A DNA stretch of 64,000 nucleotides. Origin: Engraulis encrasicolus (lineage: Eukaryota; Chordata; Actinopteri; Clupeiformes; Engraulidae). Positions 1 through 12,163 of the stretch are shown here, one piece after another; the stretch's first letter is position 1, and each line of letters begins with the position of its first letter. The DNA lies in NCBI RefSeq assembly GCF_034702125.1, contig NC_085866.1, forward strand, positions 21,030,687 to 21,094,686. Direction: 5' to 3'. Both the position numbers and the translations under genes were made by a program. The notes under the pieces were generated by a model. That model was given only the letters and a program-made list of their open reading frames with translations. It was not told where the DNA came from and searched no databases.

Positions 1-149
1 TGGGCGCTCAGGTGCGGCCCCTGGTGGCATCAGGGGTGAGGAAAAACTCCCTTTCGCTTGATTCATAGTTTGTAAGGGGGAAAAAAAAGCTCAGTGAGGT
101 CTGAGAAAAAAAAACCCTATAGTCAGGAAGAAACCTCAGGCAGAGACCA

Positions 150-1300
150 GCGGCCACCTAGGGGAGCCCCCTTCCAGGGCTGGTTGCGAGTAGTAAGGGT
201 GCTGCGGCAGCTGGGACACTATGACACCTTGGCAGCTAGGAGTTGGCAAGGATGAAGAGGTGGGTCTTCAGCTGCTTCTTGAAGGAGTCGACGGAGGTGG
301 CTGATCGGATCTCGATGGGGAGGGCGTTCCATCTCTTGGCCGCATAGCAGGCAAACGCGGCGTCGCCGATCTTCTTTTGCGGGGGGGTGGGGGTCCTTAG
401 CAGCTTGGCATCAGTGGACCTGAGAGCTCGAGTAGGGGCATAAAAAGAGAGCATGTCTGAGATATAACTCGGGGCAAGTCCATTTAATGCTTTAAATACT
501 GTGAGCAGAATCTTAAAGTCGATTCTGTATGAGACAGGTAACCAGTGCAGGTCTGCCAAGACAGGAGAGATGTGCTCTCTCATTCTGGTTCTTGTTAGGA
601 TTCTTGCCGCAGAATTTTGAATGAGCTGCAATTTGTCAATTAATTTTTTTGGGAGACCAGAGAAGAGAGCATTGCAGTAGTCTATCCTACTGGTGACAAA
701 GGCATGAATAAGTTTCTCAGCGTCTTGTCGGGGGGCCAAGCCGCGCACTTTGTTGACGTTTCTCAGATGGAAAAAAGCTGATTTTGTTATCTTGTTGATG
801 TGAGGCTCAAAGCTCAGATCCGAGTCTACACACCTAGGCTAGTAACCTTATCTTTAATGTGCATGCTTAGGTCACCTAGGCTTGAGTGGAGTTTTGCACG
901 TTTTTTCTTAGGCCCAATGAGCAACACTTCAGTTTTATCCTCATTTAATTTTAGGAAGTTACTGTTCATCCAATCTGTGATGGCAGACATGCATTTAGTC
1001 AAGGCATGAATGGCAGTGGTTTGGCTGGTTCGACAGAGATATATAGTTGAGTGTCATCGGCATAGCTATGAAAATCAACATTGTGCTCTCTGATGATGGA
1101 GCCCAGGGGCAACATATAGAGAGAGAAGAGGAGAGGGCCCAAGCAACTACCCTGAGCAACCCCAAAAGGCACATCATACTTGTTGGAGACGTATTCTCCG
1201 ATGGTGACAAAAAACTGCCTTCCTGTAATATATGTTTTGAACTACTTGACGTGACCGGACAATCCTACCCAACATTCAAGGCGGTCAATTAGTATGTTGT
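150..1300 (-). mobile_element. L2/CR1-like LINE, reverse-transcriptase 3' half, degenerate
   Basis: On the minus strand this is the C-terminal half of a non-LTR retrotransposon reverse transcriptase. The longest open piece (236-748, 170 residues) has the usual post-catalytic region, with motifs such as SRIDYCNALFSGLP, DLHWLPVSYRIDFKILL and FKALNGLAPSYI. Upstream, around 1040-1180, another frame still reads a polymerase core: a [13 protein letters not shown] block followed by [11 protein letters not shown], which contains the YADD catalytic box. The frames are joined only through frameshifts and a stop near 830, so the copy is dead. The LINE 3' end points to the left edge. Family placement in the L2/CR1 (Jockey-like) group rests on recalled motif patterns; clade not certain. 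Confidence 0.85.
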
Positions 1301-2050
1301 GGTCTATGAGCACTAATACCTACAATGTCAATGCCTGTATAAGTAATTTGTAAGGCATGTACTAAGCAAAATCAAACATGTATTAGGCATGTATTCGCAA
1401 ATGTCTTGTTGGTGCACAATTTGGGATGTATTACCAATTTAGCTTTAATAAGGACCAGTAAGCCTTTATTAGTAAGTAGCAAGTGCCAGAATACAATATG
1501 TATAAGATACCGACACACTGAGATACAGAAAAATCATTACAAAATATATTGAAACCTGCTTTGTGACGTTTGGAGGGAACTTCCTTTTTTATCGTGACGT
1601 ATTTTTGTGCCGCCCTATACATTTCAATGGCCATTGAGTGCCATAGCAAGCCCCTTGGAAACCCACTGCACTTGAGGAACAGTCCGTCCTCTTATCCTGG
1701 CCACAGACATACTCTAGGCTACATACATAATATATAATGTGATGTCCATGCTTGTGTCTCCTCTCCTCTCCACTCCTAGGCTGTAAATGGCTTTGGCTCC
1801 AGGCAGCACTAGCGCTCTAATGTGTCTGCTTACTGTCACAGCTCAGGAGGCAGAAGGCCATCTGCCAGATACATTACAGTAGGCTACATAGACAGCAACA
1901 CATCTCTCCCTTTTTCTGCTCGTCTTTCTTTCTCTCTGTCTTTCTTTCTTTCTCACTTTTTTTCTCTCTTTTCTTCTCTCTCCCTTCCGTTCTCTGTCCC
2001 TAAGTCTGTGTCTTTCTCTGTCTATCCCCTCTCTCGGTCCTTGTTTGTCC
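1301..2050. other. intergenic, no gene recognised
   Basis: AT-rich sequence with short stop-bounded frames only. From about 1900 it becomes CT-rich and grades into the TTTC repeat. No exon with splice sites was recognised. Confidence 0.5.
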
Positions 2051-2057
2051 TGCCCCC

Positions 2058-2373
<316 letters not shown>

Positions 2374-2574
2374 TCTGTGTGTGAGGGTTGGCAGTACACA
2401 GACGCCACATATCACTGCCTCTTTTGGGCCAGATGGTGAGTCCCCACATTCAGCTGAAAAATGGGAAAGGAGTGGGAGTTGGCAGGCAACAGACGTGGTG
2501 GACGGGGTCGGTCACATAGCATGCAGGGAGATGCATCCATGCAACAGGTTTTATTATCTCTACATAGTAGTAGT

Positions 2575-2770
2575 AATATTTTTACATCCATATGATACGA
2601 TACGATTAGACTTTATTGTCAGTTTTCACTGAAATTCATTTTGCGTCCCTGAGCAACACTCTTTTAAGACAGGACATACACATAGCATCACATCACAAGA
2701 CTTTTGCACAACACGAAAAACAGGACACAGGCCTATATACAGAGATGCATGCATGCATAATACATAATAT
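2575..2770 (-). mobile_element. possible LINE 3' tail fragment
   Basis: The stretch ATTAGACTTTATTGTCAG followed by a CACTGAAATTCATTTTGCG block resembles, in reverse, the 3' UTR end of teleost LINEs. No coding part is attached. Assigned by recalled resemblance only. Confidence 0.35.
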
Positions 2771-3659
2771 ATCATGTATCCATAAATATACTATCTAATC
2801 ATGTTGTTCATTATTTTTGCCCTGCCCTAGGTTGGTTCTCATAGAAGGTGACCACTGTGAGAGACCATTGCCGTTCATGTATATTCATAGATTTATATGT
2901 CCAAATTTCTTGGTGACTGTGCAATTACAATAAAGACTATATTTAAAGATGAATTTATTGCAATTTCTCTAGTGCAATAAATAAGTTACGAGGACACGCA
3001 TCCATCCAGGTATGAGGCCACGCAACAGGTGCTCAGTGGAACGAGCTCCCCGCTCGAGGAGGGACTCTGGGGGGCCGACTGGTGACTGTCACAGGGGAGG
3101 AGGAGGCTGGGGAGGAGGGGTGCAGAAGCGGAGGTGGTCTCTGTGGACATGAGAGTCATGGTTACACTTTGTTTAACAGTCCCTCTCACGGTGCATGAAA
3201 GGCTGCATTGGGTTGGCATGCAAGTGGGGGCGTTACAAGTCAGTCACGGGCGCTGCATGTAGAAAACCTGCTGTAGATACACCCATGCATGGCACGCAAG
3301 ATACAAAATACAAAGTAAAAAGTAAAAAATACAGTGTTAATTCAAGTCTGGTACCAGATGAACTCTAGAAAATGTGTGTCGACGCCAAGTGTTGAATTAC
3401 CGTTGTATTTTTTTACTGATTGTGTGCCACAATTGGGATAACATGTAAGATGACCTGTAGTTGTGGCTGAGGGAAATGACACAGTAAAACTACAGTGCTA
3501 ATTAAACACTTAGAGACTCTAGGTGTTCAATCAACTCTCAAAGTGTTGAATTAACATTGTGTGTTTTTTTTTACTCTAGCCTACAGGGAGAGAGAGAGGG
3601 TGAGAGCCGTGAGACTGAGACACCATTGGTCTGGCATCACTGACTGTTCAGTGCGTCCC
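2771..3659. other. intergenic; short palindromic-type repeat traces
   Basis: No gene recognised. Around 3330-3560 the sequence repeatedly alternates TGTTGAATTA and CAGTGTTAATT-like words, as in small palindromic teleost MITEs; a similar stretch is at 55900-56010. Ends cannot be placed. Confidence 0.35.
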
Positions 3660-4012
3660 TGATTATCATCAACTTTCAAATCTTATAACGAGATGTTGGT
3701 CCGACCAAGATGATAACGAATTACCATGTTCTGGTTAACCCGCCTTCTGCTGTTTGCTACTGGTTGAGGCCAGAATAGGCTGACAAGGCAAACATTTTCT
3801 TAGTCCTCATAGAACATCTCTTCTTAAAACATGTCACTGCCTTGAACATGCCTTTACCCAGGGCCGTTGGAGCTGCTCAAAGTTGATTGCTTCCCAACAA
3901 AGTGGGTGGAGTTGCCGATTTTTCTCTGGAGTTCAGAAACGATATTTGTATTGCTCCTGGCCTGACTAGGAGCAACACCAAAGAGGTTGTGTCACTAGGA
4001 GGGCGTGCCTGG
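3660..4012 (+). repeat. dispersed repeat family A, copy 1
   Basis: Shares roughly 350 bp with 39760-40100 in the same orientation and with 11279-11918 in inverted orientation. Shared blocks include GATTATCATC near the start, GCTACTGGTTGAGGCCAGAA, CAAAGTGGGTGGAGTT and GTGTCACTAGGAG. Better copies end in TAGCC/GGCTA, so this is probably a non-autonomous DNA element. Confidence 0.7.
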
Positions 4013-4157
4013 CCAGTGCAGTGCAGCGCAGTGCAGGGTATGCTCTTGTTTATGTGCCTTGTCTCCGCTGCGCTGCTCTGATGTGGTTGAGGGTTCTCCT
4101 CTCACCTCGCGTGATTATTCACAAGTGGCCACAGATTAGCAGCCAGCTTAGCTGCAA

Positions 4158-4290
<133 letters not shown>

Positions 4291-4534
4291 AGTGAGTGAG
4301 GAGAGACAGAGACAGAAAGAGAGAGAGAGCATTTGTTTTGTTTGCCTTTGTGTGCAAACTGACTTGTGTACTACTGTATTTAAATGAACAACCAAACAGA
4401 GAAAGCATCATCCTTTGATATTTGCAATGCTTTCTTAGAGGTTAAATCAAGCCTGCGAGACAATTCCCTTGTACAGTAGATTTATCTCTGCACACAGTTC
4501 CTCAAACGTGTTTTACTTTGTGGGAACTGGGTAC

Positions 4535-4790
4535 CTGAGACTAGCCCATGTGCTGCCGTGGTCATGGCTGTAACCACCATTGAGGACACAGCGGTCATGT
4601 CCTCTGTATTTTTTTCAGTAAGGTAAAATGTATCTACGATGAAAATCAAGATATGATCAACAATAATGAATTCAGTCTGTATACGCCAAGGAAGTGTTTG
4701 AAGCATTCTAAATGTACAATATGCAGTGCAGCAAGCAGTATTTGACCTCAGTATTTGAAAATGTCTGGTTACGGCCCTGGCCGTGATGTA
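4535..4790 (-). repeat. dispersed repeat family B, copy 1
   Basis: Inverted match to 21530-21800. Shared blocks include ACCATTGAGGACACAG, GTATTTTTTTCAG, GAAGCATTCTAAATGTACA or its equivalent, and a terminal CAGGGCCGTAACCAGACAT. The CAGGG end suggests a small hAT-like element; the other end is not clear. Confidence 0.6.
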
Positions 4791-4939
4791 TGTCATCCTG
4801 TACTTTGGATATCCTCTGAAGGCTGTGGGCCTATGAAAGGCTTTGGGCTTACATTTCCTGACGTTGAGCATGTGTGAAAAGCAGTCATGTATGAACATGT
4901 CTCCATTTGTCATTCTTATTCTCATTCTCATTCTCAATT

Positions 4940-5233
<294 letters not shown>

Positions 5234-5417
5234 CCAATTTTAATATTAATGTCAAATTAGTCCCCCCGCTGTTTCCTCATGCCAAAACATCATCGCCATC
5301 CACCGCCTGAGGTACGGCACGGCGGCCTTCACATTCAGAGTGTCCAAGAGAGCTCAGGTAGCTCAGCTCTGTTCATAACATTTGAATTTCAATCAGCCGA
5401 GGTGTGATGATGAACAC

Positions 5418-6027
5418 CAGGGCTGGACTGGGGGAGAACCAGGACCCGGGCACTTTTGGCTCAAAGCCCCCCCCCTCTAATATTTAGGGGCGCAGAACTG
5501 AGTCACGAGTCACCGGTGGGCCCTGCTAGCCTCGCGAGCCATCCTACGTACTTCCGCCAAAGGATTGGCTCCACTACTGTAGTCTGGCCGTGCTTTCTGT
5601 GGAGTGCCTGGAGCAGTAGAATTCGAATACGCCCCCCACGTGGGGACGAAAGGGGGAGGACGCTCGTGACAATGACGTACACATCTGCGCCAAAGCCGTT
5701 GGTCTGCACTATGTTTGTTGTTGAGTAACTGCCAGGGATTGGGTGAGAGGTGTCCAATAATTTCAAACGATAACTGAGTGCAAACTTCCTGCCTCCTACA
5801 ATCGCTTCAGAGCAAACAAATGCCAGACCATAAATACGAAATGAAATGGTAGTATTATGGGATGGTCAGGACCAGGCTAGGGCCCTGCACCCTCGTTGGC
5901 CCCTATTTTCAGAAATGTAAAAAAAAACAAAAAACTTTTTTTTTTTACATATCTGAAAATAGGGACCCCGGAGGGTAGCGGCCCCACCGGGAAATGCCTG
6001 GTATGCCAGATGGCCAGTCCAGCCCTG
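5418..6027. mobile_element. hAT-like non-autonomous element, family C, with nested insertion
   Basis: Begins CAGGGCTGGACTGG and ends CCAGTCCAGCCCTG, an inverted terminal repeat. The flanks carry a perfect 8-bp duplication ATGAACAC (5410-5417 and 6028-6035), as expected of hAT insertions. About 353 bp of a different element (5527-5879) sits inside. Related copies: 7288-7496, 10432-10560, 20130-20195. No transposase is encoded. Confidence 0.88.
5527..5879. mobile_element. TAGCC-ended element nested in the hAT-like copy
   Basis: Ends TAGCC and GGCTA, flanked on both sides by GGGCCCTGC (5518-5526 and 5880-5888). That block is the host element's own sequence duplicated, so this insertion is younger than its host. 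It has no coding capacity. Confidence 0.75.
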
Positions 6028-6035
6028 ATGAACAC

Positions 6036-6720
6036 ACTCAGCTGAAAAGCGTGTCTGCTCAACAGGAAATTAGTCCACACAGACGTTTGAAATTGTAAAC
6101 ACGTCGTCTTATATGAGCACAGGAATGGGCCTAAATCCAATTACATTTAGCCAATTGCTTCAATTAGGTATGGATGGATAAATCGTTAATAAATGATGTG
6201 TTTCTGATACTACCCAATTATTCTGTGGATCTGTGGTAAGCACCATGGTTATGTGAGCAATATCTTTATATTAGATTGTAATTGTTTAGTATATTGTATT
6301 GGTTTGTTTGTAACCTTATATGGTACATGTGTAGTTTTGAAGCTTGTGAACCTATAAAACCTGTAAAAAGATTATTCCATAACTCCAAGGTTAACTTAAA
6401 AATGTGTCTGAAAATGCCTGACAACTGCTACAGAATATTGAGAAAAAATGGTGATAACGAAAATATTTGTCAGTTAGAAATGCTTAGAGCAATTTGCCTT
6501 GATATCTTTCCATTGAGACACACAAAAGAATGATACTGTCAACAGAATTCTCCCCACCTACAAGGAATTATAATATTCCTGTGAATAACAGCCCTTACAT
6601 CTCGCTGTAAATGAAACTTACATGACATGACAACAGTCTCCAGAGCATCAGGTGGTGTTTGTCCAGACCCTGATGGTTGATACTGTAAGCCGTGTAACCC
6701 TCACCCTCTTCCCCAGCCTC
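6036..6720. other. intergenic, no gene recognised
   Basis: AT-rich single-copy-looking sequence. The 83-residue frame at 6282-6533 shows no recognisable family, signal or splice context and was not called as a gene. Confidence 0.45.
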
Positions 6721-6721
6721 C

Positions 6722-6783
<62 letters not shown>

Positions 6784-6881
6784 GTCTGTCTGCCTTTCTT
6801 TCTTCCTCGCGATCTTTCTCGCTCTGTCCATGCCTTTGTCTCTCCCTTTCCCTTTCCCTTTCCCTCTGCCTCTGCCTCTGC

Positions 6882-6944
<63 letters not shown>

Positions 6945-6979
6945 CCCCCTCTCCCTCTGCCTCTGCCATTCTTTCTCTG

Positions 6980-7031
<52 letters not shown>

Positions 7032-7045
7032 TCTCTCTCTCTCTG
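6722..7045. repeat. (CTTT)n and two (CT)n tracts
   Basis: CTTT at 6722-6782, CT at about 6887-6939 and again at 6981-7044. The two CT tracts are each followed by the same CTCTGCATCCCCCCT word, so the block was duplicated. Confidence 0.93.
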
Positions 7046-7287
7046 CATCCCCCCTCACCTCTCCCTCCGTCTCCTCCTCTGTTTCTCCCTCTGTCCATCT
7101 CCTTATTTATACAGCTGCGGTGCTTGTGGGAGCAGCAGACTTAGAGGCAGAGATATTATGTTCCTGATATGGTAAATAGTGCAGTGATGGATGCCTCTAT
7201 TATCTGTTACTAAGCAAACACTGAGTGAGGTGAGGCAACACTGGCCTGGCCTGGTCCTGCTGCTCCAGGGTCAGTGGCAGCTTCAGC

Positions 7288-7496
7288 CAGGGCTGGACTG
7301 GTCATCTGGCATACCGGGCATTTCCCGGTGGGCCCTGCTCCCTCGTGGGCCCCTATTTTCAGAAATGTTTTTTTTAAATACAAAAAATATGAGGGTTCAG
7401 GGCCCACTGGTGAGTCAGTTCTGCACCGTTAATTATGAGGGGGGGGTCCTTTAAGACAAAAGTGCCCGGGCCCTATTTCTCCTCCAGTCAGCCCTG
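7288..7496. mobile_element. hAT-like element, family C, short copy
   Basis: CAGGGCTGGACTGG at the left and CCAGTCAGCCCTG at the right, about 209 bp. Flanks GCTTCAGC and GCTGTAGC match at 6 of 8 positions, a decayed target duplication. Orientation is opposite to 5418-6027. Confidence 0.85.
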
Positions 7497-7649
7497 GCTG
7501 TAGCTGAAGCTGAACCTCAGGACAGGCGCTGTTCACTTCAAGCCCTGCAGTGCAGTGCAGCCAGCCACTCTTTCTAGGTGTTTGTTTACATTGTCTCTTG
7601 TTTTAAGTATGTTATGCTTTGCTGTATTGTTGGTCTGCTGATCATGTTC

Positions 7650-7735
7650 TGGAGCGTGTGTGTGTGTGTGCGTGTAGATGTGTGTGTGTGCGTGTGTGAG
7701 TGTGTGCATGTGTGCGTGCATGGGTGTGCGTGTTT
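7650..7735. repeat. imperfect GT-rich tract
   Basis: Short, interrupted GT/GC repeat with CATG words. Confidence 0.8.
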
Positions 7736-7810
7736 GTCAATATCCCTGGCCCACTAAATCATCTTAAGTCATCAGTGAAGTGAAGAACAAATATTGTTAT
7801 CGTCAGTTAA

Positions 7811-8019
7811 GGTAGCCAAGCGTCCCTTGTAATACGAAATCGTCCCATATTTATAGACAAAGGTACGGTTCTGTATTGAGTTGAAATGGGGCGTAATGTG
7901 GTTAAAACGCAGGAAATTGCATTGAAGAAATATAGTACAACATTTTATGGGGCAGGACCACCAGATCCCCCATACAAAGGTGTGTCCCTTATTTTTTCCC
8001 CAGTGAGTTGGCAACCCTA
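7811..8019. mobile_element. MITE-like repeat, family D, copy 1
   Basis: Starts TAGCCAAGCGTCCC (after GG) and ends GAGTTGGCAACCCTA; shares with 30592-30745 the blocks CGTCCC(G/A)TATTT, TGTATTGAG(T/C)TGAAA and GGTTAAAA(C/T)GCAGGAAA. Probably a small DNA element. Confidence 0.65.
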
Positions 8020-8211
8020 TCATTGGGACTTTAAGTGGGTAGGTACGCACCAGTACTCGGAATACTGGCACTTGTCAGTTTTAGCCTAGTACCGGAATAT
8101 TTTACAGTATAGGGCCTATAATACTGCATTTATCTCTTTTTTTAGTTGAGCACCGGACCAACACTTATTTTTTTTACCTTTTTTTTGCCAAAGGATGTTG
8201 TGTATGCTTCC

Positions 8212-8213
<2 letters not shown>

Positions 8214-8289
<76 letters not shown>

Positions 8290-8319
8290 CCCATTTATTT
8301 TCCCTTCCCCATTCCCCCC

Positions 8320-8400
<81 letters not shown>

Positions 8401-8404
8401 ACAC
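8214..8404. repeat. (CT)n and (CA)n microsatellites
   Basis: CT at 8214-8287 and CA at about 8323-8404, separated by a C-rich spacer. Confidence 0.96.
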
Positions 8405-8712
8405 ACCACCCTGCAACCCTGCATCCCTCCCTGCTCCCCCCTCCCCCCCTTCTGTTCTCCTCAAGGCAGTTAGCCTACAAATGACGAATCCACTTAGCAC
8501 AAGCTAAATAAAGCTAACAATGTTAACACAGCCAAATATCTGTGTGCTAACTCAGTTTGCTCCGCGTCTCTGCACGTGTCTCCCCATCTGTTTCCATCAT
8601 GTGCGGGGGGCAGATGAGATCCACAGGCCATCCTGGTCTAGCATTAGCATTTTTCAGGGCTTTAGGCCTTCTCCCTGATGGCTGTCGGGCAGGGCCAATT
8701 AGCACTAGTTGG

Positions 8713-8914
8713 CAGGGTTGCCAGATGAGGCTGATGATTTCCAGCCCAAAAAAAGCCCAAAACCCGCTTGGAAGCATTAAATCCCGCCCAATTCTATTGA
8801 GTTCTATGGCCAAATATTGGGTGTTTTTTTTTATCCAAAATCCATTTTTTTACCCGCAGACGGCCATCCTAAGTAGCCCAATTGGGCGGGAAACCGCCCA
8901 ATCTGGCAACACTG
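8713..8914. mobile_element. hAT-like element, family E, intact ends
   Basis: Left end CAGGGTTGCCAGAT, right end ATCTGGCAACACTG. Perfect 8-bp target duplication CTAGTTGG at 8705-8712 and 8915-8922. Length 202 bp, non-coding. A related copy is at 27412-27609. Confidence 0.9.
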
Positions 8915-9257
8915 CTAGTTGGGGTCCTGGAAAGGGAAAAGATTTAAAGGGATTGTAAATTGTTGTAGTGTGAAATACCGCAGCTAGTTGTATATGTATG
9001 TTTTTCAGCCTTGATTATTGTGACACATGCTTTGTCTAAAATAAGATACATTTTATTATCTACCATACAATTAACTGATCAGTAAACGTAAGTAAAGTAA
9101 TCAAGCATGTCAGTGCTTACAGTAGGTATAGCTTTGTGGAACAGTTTTACTAAAATGTCTGTGATTTTTAAAAGATACCCTGTGTAGGAATTTGCTTTGG
9201 AACATATTGCAAAGGAAGTGACCAGCAAATACGAAATGTTAATTAAAATTCTCTGTC

Positions 9258-9595
9258 GAGTTGAGTTGATATTCGTCTTTGTAATGCCTGTGTAAGTTGC
9301 ACAATACACACAGATACAGTAAACACAGAATCACAATTGTTCACAGTATAAACATCACATTAAATTGCAGCGCACCATATACTGTACTGTACTATACTGC
9401 CACACCATACTATTCCCAGGTCCTGTCCTGAGCTTGAGTTGACATTTGTCTTTTTGATGCCCGTGTAACACAGATAGAGTAAACACAGAATCACAATTGT
9501 TCACAGTATAAACATAACATTAAATTGCACCATGTAGGCCCTACTGTAATGCCACACCGTACTTATTCCCTGGTCCTGTCCTCCTGAGGTCTATT
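9258..9595. repeat. tandem duplication, unit about 165-170 bp
   Basis: Two diverged copies, about 9258-9431 and 9432-9595. Shared blocks include AACACAGAATCACAATTG, TTCACAGTATAAACAT and GCCACACC(A/G)TAC. No coding content. Confidence 0.85.
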
Positions 9596-10419
9596 TTAAG
9601 GCCGCCGTGCCGTGTCGTGTGTTTATATATTCAGCAGTTAATAATGCAAGATGGCAGGATATAACAGGCAGCTGGTGCCATTATTCAACAGGACTAATGG
9701 CTGGCTAGCGGGCCTACCGCATTTAGCCTACCAGCCAAGTCGAGCCGACCGACGGGACCTGGGTGCCAACGCACAGCACCGCATAGCACAGCACAGCACA
9801 GCAGCCGTCATTAAAGTGACACACGCTCTCTCTCTCTCTTTCTCTCTTTCTCTCTCTCTCCTGTGAATAATGAGAATAATGACTTAAGCTTCTATATTAA
9901 GAGGCCGACAACCCCCCCACCCCACCACCACCAATGTGGAAGGGTAGTCGATGATTGATAACCTTTGGGCTCCAGACATGCCAGCCAGCCAACCCCTAGC
10001 ACCCCAACTCTCACCCCAACTTCCCCCACCCCCACCCTCCTTCCACTGAAGTTTCCTGACCTGGATAAATGAGACTCTTTTTCAGACCTATTCGTTTTTT
10101 TATGAACAGAGAGATTGTGCATCATCAGCCCCTTTCATTAGTCCTGTTTCTCAGTCTCATTGAACGTGTTCAACACGTCACAGTAATTGAACTTAATGAA
10201 TAGGTTCGGCAGCCATTTTGGATGATTAATGCACGTCTGAAGTGTTTTCGAGTTTTTTCGAGGATTCCTTGAACATTTCTGTAAAATAATATGCATTAGC
10301 ACGTTGAATGGAAGCCCTGTCTGTCAGCCGCTAGCTGAAGTAGGCACTCATGTGAGTTTGCAGTGAAGTACTTCAGCATTGTCTCCCTGCATGATGCCTC
10401 ACACTGTTCTTACCACCAG

Positions 10420-10560
10420 GGCCCGGGCACTTTTAGCTTACAGGGCCCCCTCATAATTAGAGGGGTAGAATTTTTTTTTTTACATTTCTGAAAATAGGGG
10501 CCCACGAGGGTGCGGGGCCCACCGGGAAATGCCCGATATGCCAGATGGCCAGTCCAGTCT
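10420..10560. mobile_element. hAT-like element, family C, damaged copy
   Basis: Ends GCCAGATGGCCAGTCCAG and contains the CCACCGGGAAATGCC block shared with 5418-6027. The left terminal repeat is damaged and no target duplication was found. Confidence 0.7.
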
Positions 10561-10671
10561 ACCACAGGCAAACATCCCGGGCTCAGAGTTGAACAAAAAA
10601 GAAATCTCATTATACAGTGCCTACCCGCTGATCCTAATTATGCCAACCCTTCAGTCAGGTGGGACAATGAG

Positions 10672-10779
<108 letters not shown>

Positions 10780-10891
10780 TAGACTGCACCTTATTTAAAT
10801 ACTTTTGTACCTAGAGAACCACACCGTACCTTATTAAAATCCAACAGTCCTCCAGCAGTCAATATTATGGTAAACACCTGCAAAATAATTC

Positions 10892-11224
10892 GGTTACACT
10901 TTACTTGACGCCGGCGTCATACGTATGACATAACATAAACAGTGTCATGACACAGTCATAGACAATATTACGAGTCATGGACATGATGTCAATGTCATGA
11001 ACATTTTATGGTCATGAAAAGTTGACATTGTTAAGGCTGTCTTTACCTTAAGCAAATGTCATTTCACAAAGTCATGAAATGTTTATGACAGTGACATAAT
11101 AAGTGACTGGGTGATATTATAAGTGACTGGGTGACATAATAAGTGACATAAGCGACTGGGTTACGACACGGTTATGACACTGTTATGTTGTGCGTATGAC
11201 ACCGGTGTCAAGTAAAGTGTTACC
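10892..11224. mobile_element. 333-bp TIR element with 8-bp target duplication
   Basis: Ends GGTTACACTTTACTTGAC and GTCAAGTAAAGTGTTACC are near-perfect inverted repeats. AATAATTC is duplicated exactly at 10884-10891 and 11225-11232. The inside is rich in TCATGACA/TGTCATGA words and can fold on itself. The 8-bp duplication favours hAT, but the GGTTACAC terminus is not the classical hAT end, so the superfamily is left open. Confidence 0.9.
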
Positions 11225-11278
11225 AATAATTCAAAAGGATCACATATCTATATTTAGGGCTCCAAACATGGGTAGAAC

Positions 11279-11918
11279 CTAGCCAGGCCGCACCCTCCTA
11301 GTGACGCAGCACCTTCAGCGTTGGTTATAGTCAGCCCAGGAGTAGGGCTGCACAATTAATCGAAAAATAATCAAAATCGTGATAAAATAGTAAAATCGAA
11401 CTCGTGATTGTAATCGTGATTTAATTGTGGCCATAATGACCTACTTTTGAGAGCGTCCTTGAAGCCAGATCATACCGACAGGCTGGTGTTTCTGGCCAGA
11501 AATCTGTCCACTTAAGTTTCATGCTATTGCCTTTACATAATTATTACAATTAATACAATTTTATTTTGCTCATCCCGTATGTAATTCATTCTTGGTTATA
11601 TTTCATCTTGTTATAATTTTCAAAAATCTCTGCAAAAATCAATAATCGTGATTAATAATCGTGATCATGATTTTGACCAAAATAATCGTGATAATGTTTT
11701 TTTTCCATTATTGTGCAGCCCTACCCAGGAGCAATACAAATATTTTTTCTGAGCTCCGGAAAAATTGGGAACTCCTCCCACTTTGTCTTGAAGCAAACAA
11801 CCAGAAGCAAAGCATGGGAGACGTGTTAACCATGTCGTTTGGGAAATTTAAATTGTTATGCTCTTGGTCAGACCAAGTCTCGGAGAGATTTGAAAGTTGA
11901 TGATAATCAGGCTAGGTT
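11279..11918 (-). repeat. dispersed repeat family A, inverted copy, interrupted
   Basis: Inverted relative to the copies at 3660 and 39760. Ends read CTAGCCAGGC and GGCTAGGTT; GGTAGAAC occurs just outside both ends (11271-11278 and 11919-11926), a likely target duplication. It is split by the insertion at 11343-11723 and also has an internal deletion. Its right edge is about 250 bp upstream of the first kcnc4 exon seen here. Confidence 0.8.
11343..11723. mobile_element. hAT-like element nested in family A
   Basis: Ends TAGGGCTGCACAATTAAT and ATTGTGCAGCCCTA, flanked by a perfect 8-bp duplication CCCAGGAG (11335-11342 and 11724-11731). The inside is full of AATCGTGAT words. It is non-coding and younger than its host repeat. 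Confidence 0.9.
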
Positions 11919-12163
11919 GGTAGAACCACCACTGCACTGAGTCCTGACTCACTACTATGCACAATAATGACACTTTATTAATGTCCATGCTTGTTGTTGT
12001 ACCTACCTGTACCAATATTTGTAATGTCAAGTTTACATTACATAACATAAACAATATGAAATTGTTATGGCAAAAACATTTAACCCTTAACCTAACAGCC
12101 TCCAAAATATGGTATTTTCGCTGTTCACAAATCTCTAATGGATTGAAAATATTTTGTGTGCAG

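Noticed and set aside
236..748. Host gene encoding a 170-residue protein
   Set aside because: It is the C-terminal part of a LINE reverse transcriptase, with the YADD core in another frame just upstream.
11957..12163. Extension of the kcnc4 frame upstream to an ATG at 11957
   Set aside because: The frame is open by chance through the intron. Homology starts exactly after the CAG at 12163, and Kv3 channels have their start in a separate T1 exon.
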